Below the pieces are notes generated by a model, which did no database searches, was not told where the DNA came from, and saw nothing but the letters and a program-made list of their open reading frames with translations. Made by a program: the position numbers and the translations under genes. A stretch of 64,000 nucleotides of DNA, taken from Eubacterium callanderi (GTDB lineage Bacteria; Bacillota; Clostridia; Eubacteriales; Eubacteriaceae). Numbering within the stretch: position 1 is the first letter of the stretch; each line of letters starts with the position of its first letter. The stretch is taken from contig NZ_FRBP01000003.1 in assembly GCF_900142645.1 (NCBI RefSeq), forward strand, positions 248,001 to 312,000, given 5' to 3'. This document shows, in pieces, positions 1 to 7,237 of the stretch.

Positions 1-326
1 AAGTAAAAATGTCCGCCGTCGATCATGGTCTTTTTCCAGTAGCAGCCCCATTCGTCGGTAAAGCTGCCGTCCTCAAACTGTCTGGAATGGGCTGATTTTG
101 CCGATCTCGGCGAAATGTAGTACATGTCCAGATCCAGTGCCTGGATCATCTCCAGCGGCATCTGTACATCGGTCCAGTGGCCCATCCGGGGGGTGTCTGG
201 AAGATGGTCCATCTTCAGCAGCCTTTTCATATCTCTGTATACATCAATGGTCAGGACCATATCCACAGGCACCCGGTCGGGCTCCTGGTGGCTGGCCGCT
301 GCCATCACACGTTCTCTCGAATTCAT
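1..326 (-). CDS. URO-D-family methyltransferase (MtaA/CmuA-like), N-terminal part, runs off the left edge
   Basis: About 108 residues are visible; the gene continues beyond base 1. The start ATG (324-326) has a good ribosome site (AGGAGAG). The protein opens MNSRERVMAAATSQEPDRVP, the usual opening of the non-haem branch of the uroporphyrinogen-decarboxylase fold, which includes MtaA/MtbA-type corrinoid methyltransferases; haem-pathway HemE enzymes start differently. It lies 16 bp downstream of glpP on the same strand, so the two are probably co-transcribed. Substrate cannot be told from this fragment. In acetogens such proteins commonly move methyl groups between a corrinoid protein and an acceptor, but that role here is inference. 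Confidence 0.75.
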   Translation of the reverse strand, partial: MNSRERVMAAASHQEPDRVPVDMVLTIDVYRDMKRLLKMDHLPDTPRMGHWTDVQMPLEMIQALDLDMYYISPRSAKSAHSRQFEDGSFTDEWGCYWKKTMIDGGHFY

Positions 327-342
327 TCTTGTCTCTCCTTTT

Positions 343-912
343 TTACAAATTCCATAGCGCCTCGCAGCTGCACACAATATTCATGGCGCCTGCCTGTATC
401 ATTGTTTTTACATCGCTCGGCTTTGAAACCAGCCCGCTTGTGATCACAGGCTGTTCAAATTCACTGCTTACCTTGCGCACGATCCGCGGGATCAGCCCTG
501 GCGTCAGCTCGATAATATCTGGCTTCGACGCCTTAAACAGGTTGATACCGCTTTCCAGCGCCTGATTGTCCATGAGGAATATCCGGTGCGCGGTGATCAG
601 ATTTTCCTTAGCCGCCAGCTTCAGAATATGGCTTTTGGTCGAGATGACGCCATCGATCCCAGTGCGCTCCACCGCGTGCCGGATGCCGCCAATGTCCCGT
701 CCAATGCCCTCAATCAGATCCATGTGCAGGAATACCAGTCCATTTCGTTCTTTAAATTCCTTAATCAAATTTTCTGCCTTAAAGTAATCGCCTCCTACCA
801 TAAACAGCACCCGAACCTTAGAGTCGAGAGCCTTCCTGAAATTCTCCGGCGTCCGCACAGCGGCGATAACCGGGTATGCCTTAAAAGTCTTCATTTGTTC
901 CTTTGTGATCAT
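343..912 (-). CDS. glpP: GlpP-type glycerol-3-phosphate-responsive antiterminator
   Basis: A protein of 189 residues, close to the length of Bacillus GlpP. In Bacillus, GlpP binds glycerol-3-phosphate and the leader of glpD mRNA and lets transcription pass a terminator. Visible family features are the TIM-barrel-like strands VIAAVRTPENFRKAL, VFLHMDLIEGIGRD, GVISTKSHIL, DIIELTPGLIPRIV and PVITSGLVSKPSDV. The gene follows its own promoter and a terminator-like hairpin (949-998) ending about 36 bp before the ATG, so it may control itself. The URO-D-family gene follows in the same operon; no glycerol kinase or glpD is adjacent, which is unusual. Glycerol dehydrogenase lies about 1.7 kb away. Confidence 0.88.
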   Translation of the reverse strand: MITKEQMKTFKAYPVIAAVRTPENFRKALDSKVRVLFMVGGDYFKAENLIKEFKERNGLVFLHMDLIEGIGRDIGGIRHAVERTGIDGVISTKSHILKLAAKENLITAHRIFLMDNQALESGINLFKASKPDIIELTPGLIPRIVRKVSSEFEQPVITSGLVSKPSDVKTMIQAGAMNIVCSCEALWNL

Positions 913-948
913 TGGAGTGGCCTCTTTCCAATGATTTAAGATAGAAAA

Positions 949-998
949 AAACCGCCATAAACAAACGGGACAGCTCTCCCATTTATTTATTGCGGTTT
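949..998 (-). terminator. Leader terminator (candidate GlpP-controlled attenuator)
   Basis: Imperfect 22-nt arms (949-970 and 977-998) with a 6-nt loop. On the minus strand the stem closes with GCGGTTT and runs into a T tract (945-950). It lies between the promoter at 1034-1062 and the glpP start. Only about 29 bases separate the predicted transcription start from the hairpin, so it is a 5' leader structure of the glpP transcript. It could also end read-through from the deoR gene. Confidence 0.65.
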
Positions 999-1033
999 CT
1001 ACAATCTCAAACCAATACGTATTAATTTATTTC

Positions 1034-1062
1034 ATAATAGCATGTCTGTAAATCGATGTCAA
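1034..1062 (-). promoter_or_regulatory. Strong sigma-70-type promoter for the glpP operon
   Basis: Minus strand: -35 TTGACA (1057-1062), 17-bp spacer, -10 TATTAT (1034-1039). It sits in the gap after deoR and before the leader hairpin, pointing at glpP. Confidence 0.7.
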
Positions 1063-1097
1063 CGATTTTTTCTGTTATTAAGAAATCTTTTACGATT

Positions 1098-1865
1098 TTA
1101 CAGAATGTCAATCCCGTTATTCCGGGCATATTCCCTGTAAATTTCGGGTTCTTTACCATCGACAACAAAGGCCTCAAAAATATTCAGGTCAAACATCTTG
1201 GCCAGGGATATTTTATCGAACTTGGTATAGTCGGCCATGAGATAGCACTTCTGGCTGATCTCGGCCAGCGTCTGGTTGACCTCGATCTCCTCCAGCGAGC
1301 TGTGGGTCACGCCTTTGGGAATGGAAACAGCCAAAACCCCCATAAAGGCTTTGTCAATGTTAAACTTTCTGAGGAAATCATCTGCGTCCTTTCCGTAAAA
1401 AGCGCCGGAAATGCTGCGCAGCCGCCCGCCGGGCATAAAGACATTCACACCCTTTACGGTAGATGCCTTGAGGGCCACATTCAGCGACAGCGTTATGACG
1501 TTCAGGCTTTTCATATCCTCCAGATAATCGAGAACCAGCTCGACGGTGCTTCCGGAGTTCAGCGCGATGGTGTCCCCATCCTTAATCAGCCTTGCCGCCT
1601 TTTGCGCGATGATCCGTTTTTCATCCAGGTTTTGCAGCTTCTTCTGGGCAATGTTCATCTCCACAGTGGTCTGGCTTGCCAGGCTTTCCTTGGCATAGGC
1701 GCCTCCGTAGGTCAGTTCAATGCCGTACTCCTCTGCCAGGTATTTTAAATCCCTCCGGATGGTTGGCACGCCCACCTCGTATTTTTTTGCCAGCGCGTCG
1801 GCCTTTACGGAACCCTCCTTCAGGATTTTATTGAGTATTTCTTTTCTGCGTTCTACATGCAGCAT
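1098..1865 (-). CDS. DeoR/GlpR-family transcriptional repressor
   Basis: A protein of 255 residues, normal for the family. Residues about 6-57 form the DeoR helix-turn-helix (EGSVKADALAKKYEVGVPTI, then RRDLKYL). The C-terminal sensor domain carries the sugar-phosphate-isomerase-like signatures GDTIALNSGSTV and MPGGRLR. These repressors usually sense a phosphorylated sugar or polyol and control the neighbouring catabolic operon. Here the downstream same-strand genes are glpP and the URO-D-family gene, but these have a separate promoter. The effector is unknown; a phosphorylated polyol is a reasonable guess given glpP and the glycerol dehydrogenase nearby. Confidence 0.88.
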   Translation of the reverse strand: MLHVERRKEILNKILKEGSVKADALAKKYEVGVPTIRRDLKYLAEEYGIELTYGGAYAKESLASQTTVEMNIAQKKLQNLDEKRIIAQKAARLIKDGDTIALNSGSTVELVLDYLEDMKSLNVITLSLNVALKASTVKGVNVFMPGGRLRSISGAFYGKDADDFLRKFNIDKAFMGVLAVSIPKGVTHSSLEEIEVNQTLAEISQKCYLMADYTKFDKISLAKMFDLNIFEAFVVDGKEPEIYREYARNNGIDIL

Positions 1866-1925
1866 TCACTTCACCGCCCTTTTCTACCAACACTATACCA
1901 TTTCTTTCATGCCTGCGCAAGGGGT

Positions 1926-2489
1926 TCAGCGGGCTGTTCCCTGCCATTCACGGCGCAGAATGCTGTAAACGGCCGCGTCGCAGCGCCCATAATTGCTCAC
2001 ATTGTATTCCCGGAGCACCCCTTCTTTTGTCATACCGCACTTCTGCATGACTTTTCCGGACGCCGGGTTTTCCACCGCGTGCAGAGACTCGATGCGGTTA
2101 ACCCCCACCCGCTCAAAGAAAAAACGGATCACTGCTGACAGCGCCTCAGATGTGAGCCCCTGGTTCCAGTATTTCCGGCCGATGCAGTAGCCCACATGCA
2201 CATACTCAGCCGCCTCATCGACGCGGACAGCGCCAATGCTTCCGATGGGCTCGCCGGTTTCCTTCAGCGTGATGCACCAGTTGTAATCACTCAGTAAAAT
2301 GGCGTCGTTCTGCCACTTTTCGATGATGGCCTGGGAGTCCTCAGGACTCTCGTGGGTGGGCCAGCTCATAAATCGGGTAACCTCTGGGTCTCCTGCCCAG
2401 CCCAGGTACATGGCCTCTGCGTCGTCAATGGAAAACTGACGCAGCACCAGGCGCTCGGTTTCGATTCTACGCGTTCCCTGATGGTTCAT
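1926..2489 (-). CDS. GNAT acetyltransferase, RimJ/RimL-like
   Basis: A protein of 187 residues made of one GNAT domain. It begins with the typical IETERLVLRQFSIDDAEAMY; the family core is seen in GEPIGSIGAVRV, the YCIGRKYWNQGLTSEALSAV acetyl-CoA loop and the late NPASGKVMQKCGM segment. RimJ/RimL-like enzymes acetylate N-termini of proteins or small amines; the substrate cannot be told. It stands alone, divergent from gldA, and its start ATG is preceded by GTGAGGG. Confidence 0.85.
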   Translation of the reverse strand: MNHQGTRRIETERLVLRQFSIDDAEAMYLGWAGDPEVTRFMSWPTHESPEDSQAIIEKWQNDAILLSDYNWCITLKETGEPIGSIGAVRVDEAAEYVHVGYCIGRKYWNQGLTSEALSAVIRFFFERVGVNRIESLHAVENPASGKVMQKCGMTKEGVLREYNVSNYGRCDAAVYSILRREWQGTAR

Positions 2490-2633
2490 ATGAATCCCTC
2501 ACTTTCTTTTAGCCTATTATACCACGATTACAAGCCTGTGTATCGGTTTTCTTTTAGGTTTTAAAGGTCCAATTTCCAAAGGCTTTATGGTATAATAGCC
2601 CTGAACTTTATACGAATCAGGAGGTTTTTACAC

Positions 2634-3749
2634 ATGCTTACATCAACCACGCGCGCATTTGGCTCTCCCAGCCGCTACATTCAGGGCTACGGCGAGCTTG
2701 AGCGCCTTCAGGACTATACAGCCGACTACGGGAAAAAGGTGCTTGCCATCATTGACCCGTTTTTTTACGACACCCTTTCCCCATCCCTAAAGGAAGCCTT
2801 TGAGGCTGCCGGCTCTGCCATCGAATCCGTTAAATTCGGCGGCGAAACCACCATCACCGAGCTTGAACGCCTGGCAGCCATCGCCTCTCAAAACGGCAGT
2901 GATGTCATTGTGGGGATCGGAGGCGGCAAAACCATCGACGCGGCCAAATACACCGGCATCGCGGTATCGGCAGCCATTGTCATTGCCCCGACCTCTGCCG
3001 CCACCGACGCACCGACCTCTGCGCTCTCGGTCACCTACACCGAGGAAGGCGTCCACGCTGAAACCATCTATTTCAAGCGCAACCCCGACCTCATTCTGGT
3101 CGACAGCAAAATCGTCTCCAAAGCGCCCATCCGTTTGCTGGTATCTGGGATGGGCGACGCGCTGTCCACCTATTTTGAAGCCCGGGCGCATCTGGAGTCC
3201 AACACTGCCAACCGCATTGGAAAGGGCTACCGCACGACCCTGGCAGGGATGGCGGTGTCTGAGCTGTGCTACCAGGTGCTGCTTGAGGACGGCCTGAAGG
3301 CCAAACAGGCTGCCGAAGCCGGGGCCTGTACCGAGGCCCTTGAAAACATTATCGAGGCCAACACCCTGCTCAGCGGGCTGGGCGTGGAATGTGTGGGCTG
3401 CGCAGGAGCGCACGCGCTGAACAGCGGCTTTTCCGCTGTGGAGGCCTGCCGGAATTACACACACGGTGAGATCGTCGCCTTTGGCACCCTGTGCCAGCTG
3501 GTGCTCGAAAACCGCCCAAAAGCCGAAATCGAGGAGGTTCTGGACTTTTCCACCAGCGTGGGCCTGCCTGTCACCCTTGCCGAAATCGGCCTGGATGCCC
3601 GTATGGAGGCTGACCTTCGCCTGGTAGCCGAGCGCGCCGCAAAGGCGAAGCACATCGCCGCCGAGCCTGTCACCGTTAACCCTGAAATCATCTACCATGC
3701 CATCCTGGCCGCTGACGCGATGGGCCGGGAGTGGAAGGCGGAAGGTTGA
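2634..3749 (+). CDS. gldA: Glycerol dehydrogenase, iron/zinc alcohol dehydrogenase family
   Basis: A 371-residue NAD-dependent enzyme oxidising glycerol to dihydroxyacetone; the length is typical. The nucleotide-binding glycine loop is GIGGGKT (94-100). The three metal ligands known from Bacillus GlyDH are visible: Asp175 in SGMGD, His260 in GAHALNSGF and His277 in NYTHGEIV. An AGGAGG ribosome site precedes the ATG. The gene is monocistronic: divergent from the GNAT gene and followed by a small palindromic repeat and then a terminator at 4015-4039. It fits a glycerol theme with glpP. Related diol dehydrogenases share the fold, so 1,2-propanediol is an alternative substrate. Confidence 0.9.
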   Translation: MLTSTTRAFGSPSRYIQGYGELERLQDYTADYGKKVLAIIDPFFYDTLSPSLKEAFEAAGSAIESVKFGGETTITELERLAAIASQNGSDVIVGIGGGKTIDAAKYTGIAVSAAIVIAPTSAATDAPTSALSVTYTEEGVHAETIYFKRNPDLILVDSKIVSKAPIRLLVSGMGDALSTYFEARAHLESNTANRIGKGYRTTLAGMAVSELCYQVLLEDGLKAKQAAEAGACTEALENIIEANTLLSGLGVECVGCAGAHALNSGFSAVEACRNYTHGEIVAFGTLCQLVLENRPKAEIEEVLDFSTSVGLPVTLAEIGLDARMEADLRLVAERAAKAKHIAAEPVTVNPEIIYHAILAADAMGREWKAEG

Positions 3750-3774
3750 TTCAAGGTTAAATCCAGAGGCTGTT

Positions 3775-3961
3775 TTAATGGAAAATTGAGAACGGAGAAT
3801 GACGGTGAGTCCAAAGTTAGAATAACTTTGGGGAACGAACCTAATGCACAGCTAAAGGAACAAAACGCCGCGCATTTTGAATGAAATAGCGGCCATAAGC
3901 CGCTGTCTTAATCGCTTTTGCAGCAGTAAAAGAGGTTTTTCATTTTCAATTTTCAATTAAC
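3775..3961. repeat. Small palindromic (MITE-like) repeat, copy 1
   Basis: The ends are imperfect inverted repeats: left TTAATGGAAAATTGAGAA, right reading inward TTAATTGAAAATTGAAAA. The inside holds a hairpin (CCAAAGTT...AACTTTGG, about 3811-3831) and a core (GGAACAAA, GCGGCCATAAGCCGCTGTCT, AATCGCT) shared with the element at 9371-9512. No coding capacity. It sits directly after gldA and before its terminator. Confidence 0.5.
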
Positions 3962-4014
3962 AGTCCTCTCATTCACGTTCTGCCTGTTTATGATAGCATT
4001 TGTCTACACACTGC

Positions 4015-4039
4015 GACCGTTTTTATACGGTCTTTTTTT
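4015..4039 (+). terminator. Rho-independent terminator of gldA
   Basis: GACCGT (4015-4020), 6-nt loop, ACGGTC (4027-4032), followed by seven T (4033-4039). It lies about 265 bp past the gldA stop, beyond the repeat element. Confidence 0.75.
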
Positions 4040-4258
4040 AATATCACAAATTTTTACCCTTTCTGGACAAAAAAAGCGGGAACTATTTCTCTTTTATTTC
4101 GATTGTATAGATAGAGGCCTTTACACGTGAATAAGGGCAAAGACAAATGAAAGTTGCTCATTTAGCACTGAATCGCAAAAACATTTTTAAAAGTATTTTA
4201 TACTTCATTTTATAATAAATTCACTTAAACCAAATGTTTGTTATTTCTGCCAAAAAAA

Positions 4259-4346
4259 GTATGTATGTAGTAGAAGCATTTTTTACAATGATCAATGAAA
4301 CACCCTGCCATTTTCAAAAAACTCGGTATGTATATAGTAGAAGCAT
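4259..4346 (+). repeat. Two 21-bp direct repeats upstream of the initiator gene
   Basis: Copies at 4259-4279 and 4326-4346 differ at one base; both begin GTATGTAT and end GTAGAAGCAT or ATAGTAGAAGCAT. Their starts are 67 bp apart, and the second ends 19 bp before the chosen start codon of the initiator gene. They could be regulator or initiator binding sites. The rest of the 3962-4365 gap holds only the gldA terminator and AT-rich sequence. Confidence 0.55.
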
Positions 4347-4365
4347 CTCAAGAGGAGGAAAAAAT

Positions 4366-5082
4366 ATGGATTATCTCAAACAGCTCAACGCTTATCGAAG
4401 AAAGCGTCTGGCCAGCCCGCTCTCGTCCAATGCCATTGCCCTTTACGCCATTCTTCTGGAGTACGCTAACGACCTGTATTTCCCAGACCGCTTTACCGCG
4501 GCCAATTCAGTGATCTGCGGCCTCAGCAGCCTCAGCCTGACACGGATGCAGGCCGCGCGTAAGGAGCTCTGTGAAGGTGGTTTCCTGGCTTATACGAATG
4601 GGCACAGGGACCAATGCGGTACCTATCAGCTTACCGATCTGGTTCAAGTCTCCAGCATGCTCCAACAAGACGAAAAACCGGACAACAAACCAGTTAGTAA
4701 ACCGGATACTAAACTGGTTAGCAAACCGGACAGCAAATCGGTTAGTAAACCGGATAACAAACTGGTTAGCAAACCGGACACATTAAATAAACCAAACCAA
4801 AGCAAACCAGACCAGCTAAAAGAGTGCTACGGCGACTTTGTCACCCTCACCTCCGATGAACGGATAAAGCTGAGGGAACGCCTGGGCGAGGCGGACACCG
4901 TGCGCTACATCGAAAGACTGAACGAGTACATTGGCCAAATCGGCCAGAAAGCCGCCAATAAGCGCTACAGAAGCCATTACCATACCATTCTCAGCTTTTA
5001 CCGCAGAGACTCGGAAAAGCGGCATGAACAGCCAAACAGCCCCATTCCAGATTACACCGCAAGCAAAGGAGAAAGCCTGTGA
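4366..5082 (+). CDS. Phage-type replication initiator / replisome organiser (winged-helix N-terminus)
   Basis: ATG 4366 follows AGAGGAGGAAAAAAT, a much better start than the upstream in-frame ATG at 4234; this gives 238 residues. The N-terminal about 85 residues look like a replication-protein winged helix (SNAIALYAILLEYAND, LTRMQAARKELCEGGF). A repeat linker of KPD-x-K-x-V-S octads follows. The C-terminus (YGDFVTLTSDERIKLRERLG, later KRYRSHYHTILSFYRR) matches the usual C-terminal module of phage replication proteins. The gene overlaps the DnaC-like loader gene by 4 bp. No other phage genes are adjacent, so this looks like a stranded or domesticated replication module. The family call rests on sequence pattern only. 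Confidence 0.7.
   Translation: MDYLKQLNAYRRKRLASPLSSNAIALYAILLEYANDLYFPDRFTAANSVICGLSSLSLTRMQAARKELCEGGFLAYTNGHRDQCGTYQLTDLVQVSSMLQQDEKPDNKPVSKPDTKLVSKPDSKSVSKPDNKLVSKPDTLNKPNQSKPDQLKECYGDFVTLTSDERIKLRERLGEADTVRYIERLNEYIGQIGQKAANKRYRSHYHTILSFYRRDSEKRHEQPNSPIPDYTASKGESL
4675..4770 (+). repeat. Four tandem 24-bp repeats inside the initiator gene
   Basis: Units at 4675-4698, 4699-4722, 4723-4746 and 4747-4770, each starting AAACCGGA and ending GTTAGT or GTTAGC; a fifth partial unit starts at 4771. Each encodes an 8-residue K-P-D-x-K-x-V-S unit. An A-rich stretch follows. Tandem repeats within a phage initiator gene are the known form of an origin in lambda O and similar replicons, so an embedded origin is possible. 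Confidence 0.75.
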
Positions 5083-5924
5083 ATTTTGAAGTCAGAATCC
5101 CCGATCCCAACGCCGGCAGCCCGGAATTCTATATGGAGAACGGACTCAAACACTGTCCGCTTTGCCACACCCCCATGGAGACATGGGTGGCCTTTGGCGC
5201 CACCCCAAAAAAAGTATCCTGCCTGTGCCAGTGCAGAACCGAAGCCCGCGACCAGCGTGACCGCGCGTTTAAGGCCCACCAGGAGGCAGAGCGGCAGAAA
5301 ATCCGAAAAGCATCCCATATTCACGACCCCGCCCTGCGCAGAATGACCTTTGAGGCCGACAATGGCGCCTGCCCCGGGGCCATCGAAAAGGCAAAGCGAT
5401 ACGTGGCGCAGTTTGAGGAAAACCTCAGAGAGAACATCGGCCTGTTGTTTTACGGCGATGTGGGCACTGGAAAAACCTTTACCGCCGGCTGTATCGTAAA
5501 CGCCCTGGACGACAAGGGCTATAACGTCCTGGGCACCAGTCTCACCCGGCTGAGAGACGACATGCCCGGCGAGTTCGATAAAGACCGGAGCCGTAATGCC
5601 TACTATGACCGCCTGGCCGGCTATGACCTGGTGCTCATCGACGATTTCGGCATTGAGAGACAGAGCGAATACACCCTGGAGCAGATCTACAGCCTCATCG
5701 ACGCCCGGTATAAAAGCGGCAAGCCCACCATCATCACCACCAACCTGACGCCCGAGCAGCTCAGTCATCCCCAGAGCATGGCCACACGCCGCATCTATGA
5801 CCGCATCACAGGAATGTGCTGCCCCATGCTTTTCGAGGGCCAAAGCCAGAGACAGGCACAGCACGAGGAAAAGATGGCAAGGGCCCGGGAGATGCTGTCC
5901 ACTGCCTTTAAAACTTTTTCTTGA
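5079..5924 (+). CDS. DnaC/DnaI-type AAA+ helicase loader
   Basis: A protein of 281 residues. The GTG start (5079-5081) overlaps the stop of the preceding initiator gene by 4 bp, so the two are translationally coupled. The N-terminus has a zinc-finger-like set of cysteines (C26-x2-C29 and the cluster C48/C50/C52). The AAA+ core has Walker A GDVGTGKT (126-133) and Walker B LVLIDDF (184-190), then the sensor segment PTIITTNL. Such proteins load the replicative helicase with the partner initiator. Its TGA stop lies inside the -35 box of the next operon. It could be a phage relic or a functional chromosomal loader. Confidence 0.82.
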   Translation: MNFEVRIPDPNAGSPEFYMENGLKHCPLCHTPMETWVAFGATPKKVSCLCQCRTEARDQRDRAFKAHQEAERQKIRKASHIHDPALRRMTFEADNGACPGAIEKAKRYVAQFEENLRENIGLLFYGDVGTGKTFTAGCIVNALDDKGYNVLGTSLTRLRDDMPGEFDKDRSRNAYYDRLAGYDLVLIDDFGIERQSEYTLEQIYSLIDARYKSGKPTIITTNLTPEQLSHPQSMATRRIYDRITGMCCPMLFEGQSQRQAQHEEKMARAREMLSTAFKTFS

Positions 5925-5949
5925 CAAACCTTTCAAGCGAGTATATACT
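5921..5949 (+). promoter_or_regulatory. Promoter of the GntR-ABC operon
   Basis: TTGACA (5921-5926), 17-bp spacer, TATACT (5944-5949): near-consensus sigma-70. The -35 box contains the TGA stop codon of the helicase loader gene. Confidence 0.8.
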
Positions 5950-5973
5950 GTATATATCGTATATATACAGTAT
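5945..5973. promoter_or_regulatory. Perfect palindromic operator of the YtrA-type regulator
   Basis: ATACTGTATATA (5945-5956), 5-bp centre, TATATACAGTAT (5962-5973): a perfect inverted repeat overlapping the -10 box and predicted start site. Bound regulator would block RNA polymerase, so autorepression is the natural reading. Confidence 0.75.
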
Positions 5974-5993
5974 AACTTTCGAAAGGATCATCC

Positions 5994-6371
5994 ATGGATA
6001 TTATCATCAGCAACAGCAGTGGGAAGCCCATCTATGAGCAGATCACCACGCAGATAAAAAATAAGATCATTACAGGCGAGCTAAGACCCGGCGACGCGCT
6101 GCCCTCCATGCGCGTTCTGGCAAAGGAGCTGCGCATCAGCGTCATCACCACCAAGCGGGCCTACGCTGATCTGGAACAGGACGGCTTTATCGAGACCGCT
6201 CCGGGCAAAGGCAGCTTTGTCGCCCAGAAGAATACCGAGTTCATCCGTGAAGAAAACTACCGGCAGATACAGGATCTGCTGGAACAGGCCATTGACCTCT
6301 CAAAGAGTTGCGGCCTCACCCTTTCTGAGCTCACCGAACTCATCACATTACTCTATAAAGGAGACAGCTAA
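5994..6371 (+). CDS. GntR-family regulator, YtrA subfamily
   Basis: A protein of 125 residues: a GntR winged helix (about 10-75: PIYEQITTQIKNKIITGELR, then LPSMRVLAKELRIS) with only a short helical tail for dimer formation, the layout of the YtrA group. YtrA regulators typically repress an adjacent ABC transporter operon. Here the stop codon overlaps the ATG of the ABC ATPase gene (TAATG), and a perfect palindrome covers the promoter, both supporting autoregulation of a four-gene operon. The inducer is unknown; in some relatives it is a cell-wall-active antibiotic or envelope stress, but nothing here shows that. Confidence 0.9.
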   Translation: MDIIISNSSGKPIYEQITTQIKNKIITGELRPGDALPSMRVLAKELRISVITTKRAYADLEQDGFIETAPGKGSFVAQKNTEFIREENYRQIQDLLEQAIDLSKSCGLTLSELTELITLLYKGDS

Positions 6372-7237
6372 TGGACACTCAAAACGCCATTGAAATTAAA
6401 AACCTCAGCAAACATTACCCTGGCTTTTCCCTGAAGGACGTCAGCTTCAGCCTGCCCTCCGGCAGTATCATGGGCTTTATCGGAGAAAACGGCGCGGGTA
6501 AAACCACCACCATCAAGGCACTGCTGGGCCTGATCCGCCCCGACAGCGGCACCATGCAGATTCTGGGGCTAGACACCGCACAGAATGAAAAAGACATCAA
6601 AAAAGAACTGGGTGTTGTTTTTGCCGACCAGAACTTTCCCGATGACCTCCGCCCCCCTGAAATCACAAGGATTATGGGAAACATCTATAAAACCTGGGAT
6701 AAGGCCCTGTTCGAGGATTACCTCTCACGCTTCAGGCTTCCCGCAGACAAACGGCTCAAGGACCTCTCCAAAGGGATGAAGGTGAAGCTTTCCATCGCTG
6801 CCGCCCTGTCCCACAGGCCCAGACTCCTGATTCTGGACGAGGCCACCAGCGGGCTAGACCCGGTCGTGCGCAACGAAATACTGGACATCTTCCAGGAATT
6901 CATCGAGGATGAGGATCACTCCATCCTGATGTCCTCTCACATTACCAGCGATCTGGAGCGCGTGGCCGACTACATCACCTTTATCCACAACGGCCAGATT
7001 CTGTTCAGCGAGCCCAAGGACGCGCTCATCGAAAGCCACGGTATTGTCAAGTGCAGCCCGAATCAGTTTGAGACCCTCACCCTCACAGACGTGGTGGGTA
7101 TCCAGCGCTCCAGCTTTGACGTCCAGGCCCTGGTCAAAAATCCAGCGGCCGTGAGAAACCGCTACCGGGACATGATCATTGATCCCCCCAGCCTGGAGGA
7201 GATCATGCTGTTCTACACCAAAGGAGACCAAAAATGA
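6371..7237 (+). CDS. ABC transporter ATP-binding protein (YtrB-like)
   Basis: A protein of 288 residues. Walker A GENGAGKTT is at 38-46, the signature is the variant LSKGMKVKLSIAAAL, and Walker B with D-loop reads LLILDEATSGLD. The roughly 70 residues after the ATPase domain are poorly conserved, as in ABC-2 exporters. The gene overlaps the GntR gene at its start and the first permease by 4 bp at its end, so all are translated together. The substrate is unknown; the set resembles YtrA-controlled ABC-2 systems linked to the cell envelope. Confidence 0.9.
   Translation: MDTQNAIEIKNLSKHYPGFSLKDVSFSLPSGSIMGFIGENGAGKTTTIKALLGLIRPDSGTMQILGLDTAQNEKDIKKELGVVFADQNFPDDLRPPEITRIMGNIYKTWDKALFEDYLSRFRLPADKRLKDLSKGMKVKLSIAAALSHRPRLLILDEATSGLDPVVRNEILDIFQEFIEDEDHSILMSSHITSDLERVADYITFIHNGQILFSEPKDALIESHGIVKCSPNQFETLTLTDVVGIQRSSFDVQALVKNPAAVRNRYRDMIIDPPSLEEIMLFYTKGDQK

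Noticed and set aside
2787-3698. A 303-residue open frame antisense to gldA
   Set aside because: It is the shadow of a high-GC third-position coding frame; gldA has all family motifs and a good ribosome site.
4234-4365. N-terminal extension of the replication initiator from ATG 4234
   Set aside because: It would include both 21-bp repeats and lacks a ribosome site, whereas ATG 4366 has AGAGGAGG.
4675-4770. CRISPR-like array
   Set aside because: Units are directly adjacent 24-mers with no spacers and are translated in frame.
5052-5936. A 294-residue open frame antisense to the helicase loader
   Set aside because: Shadow of the loader gene; no domain and no ribosome site.
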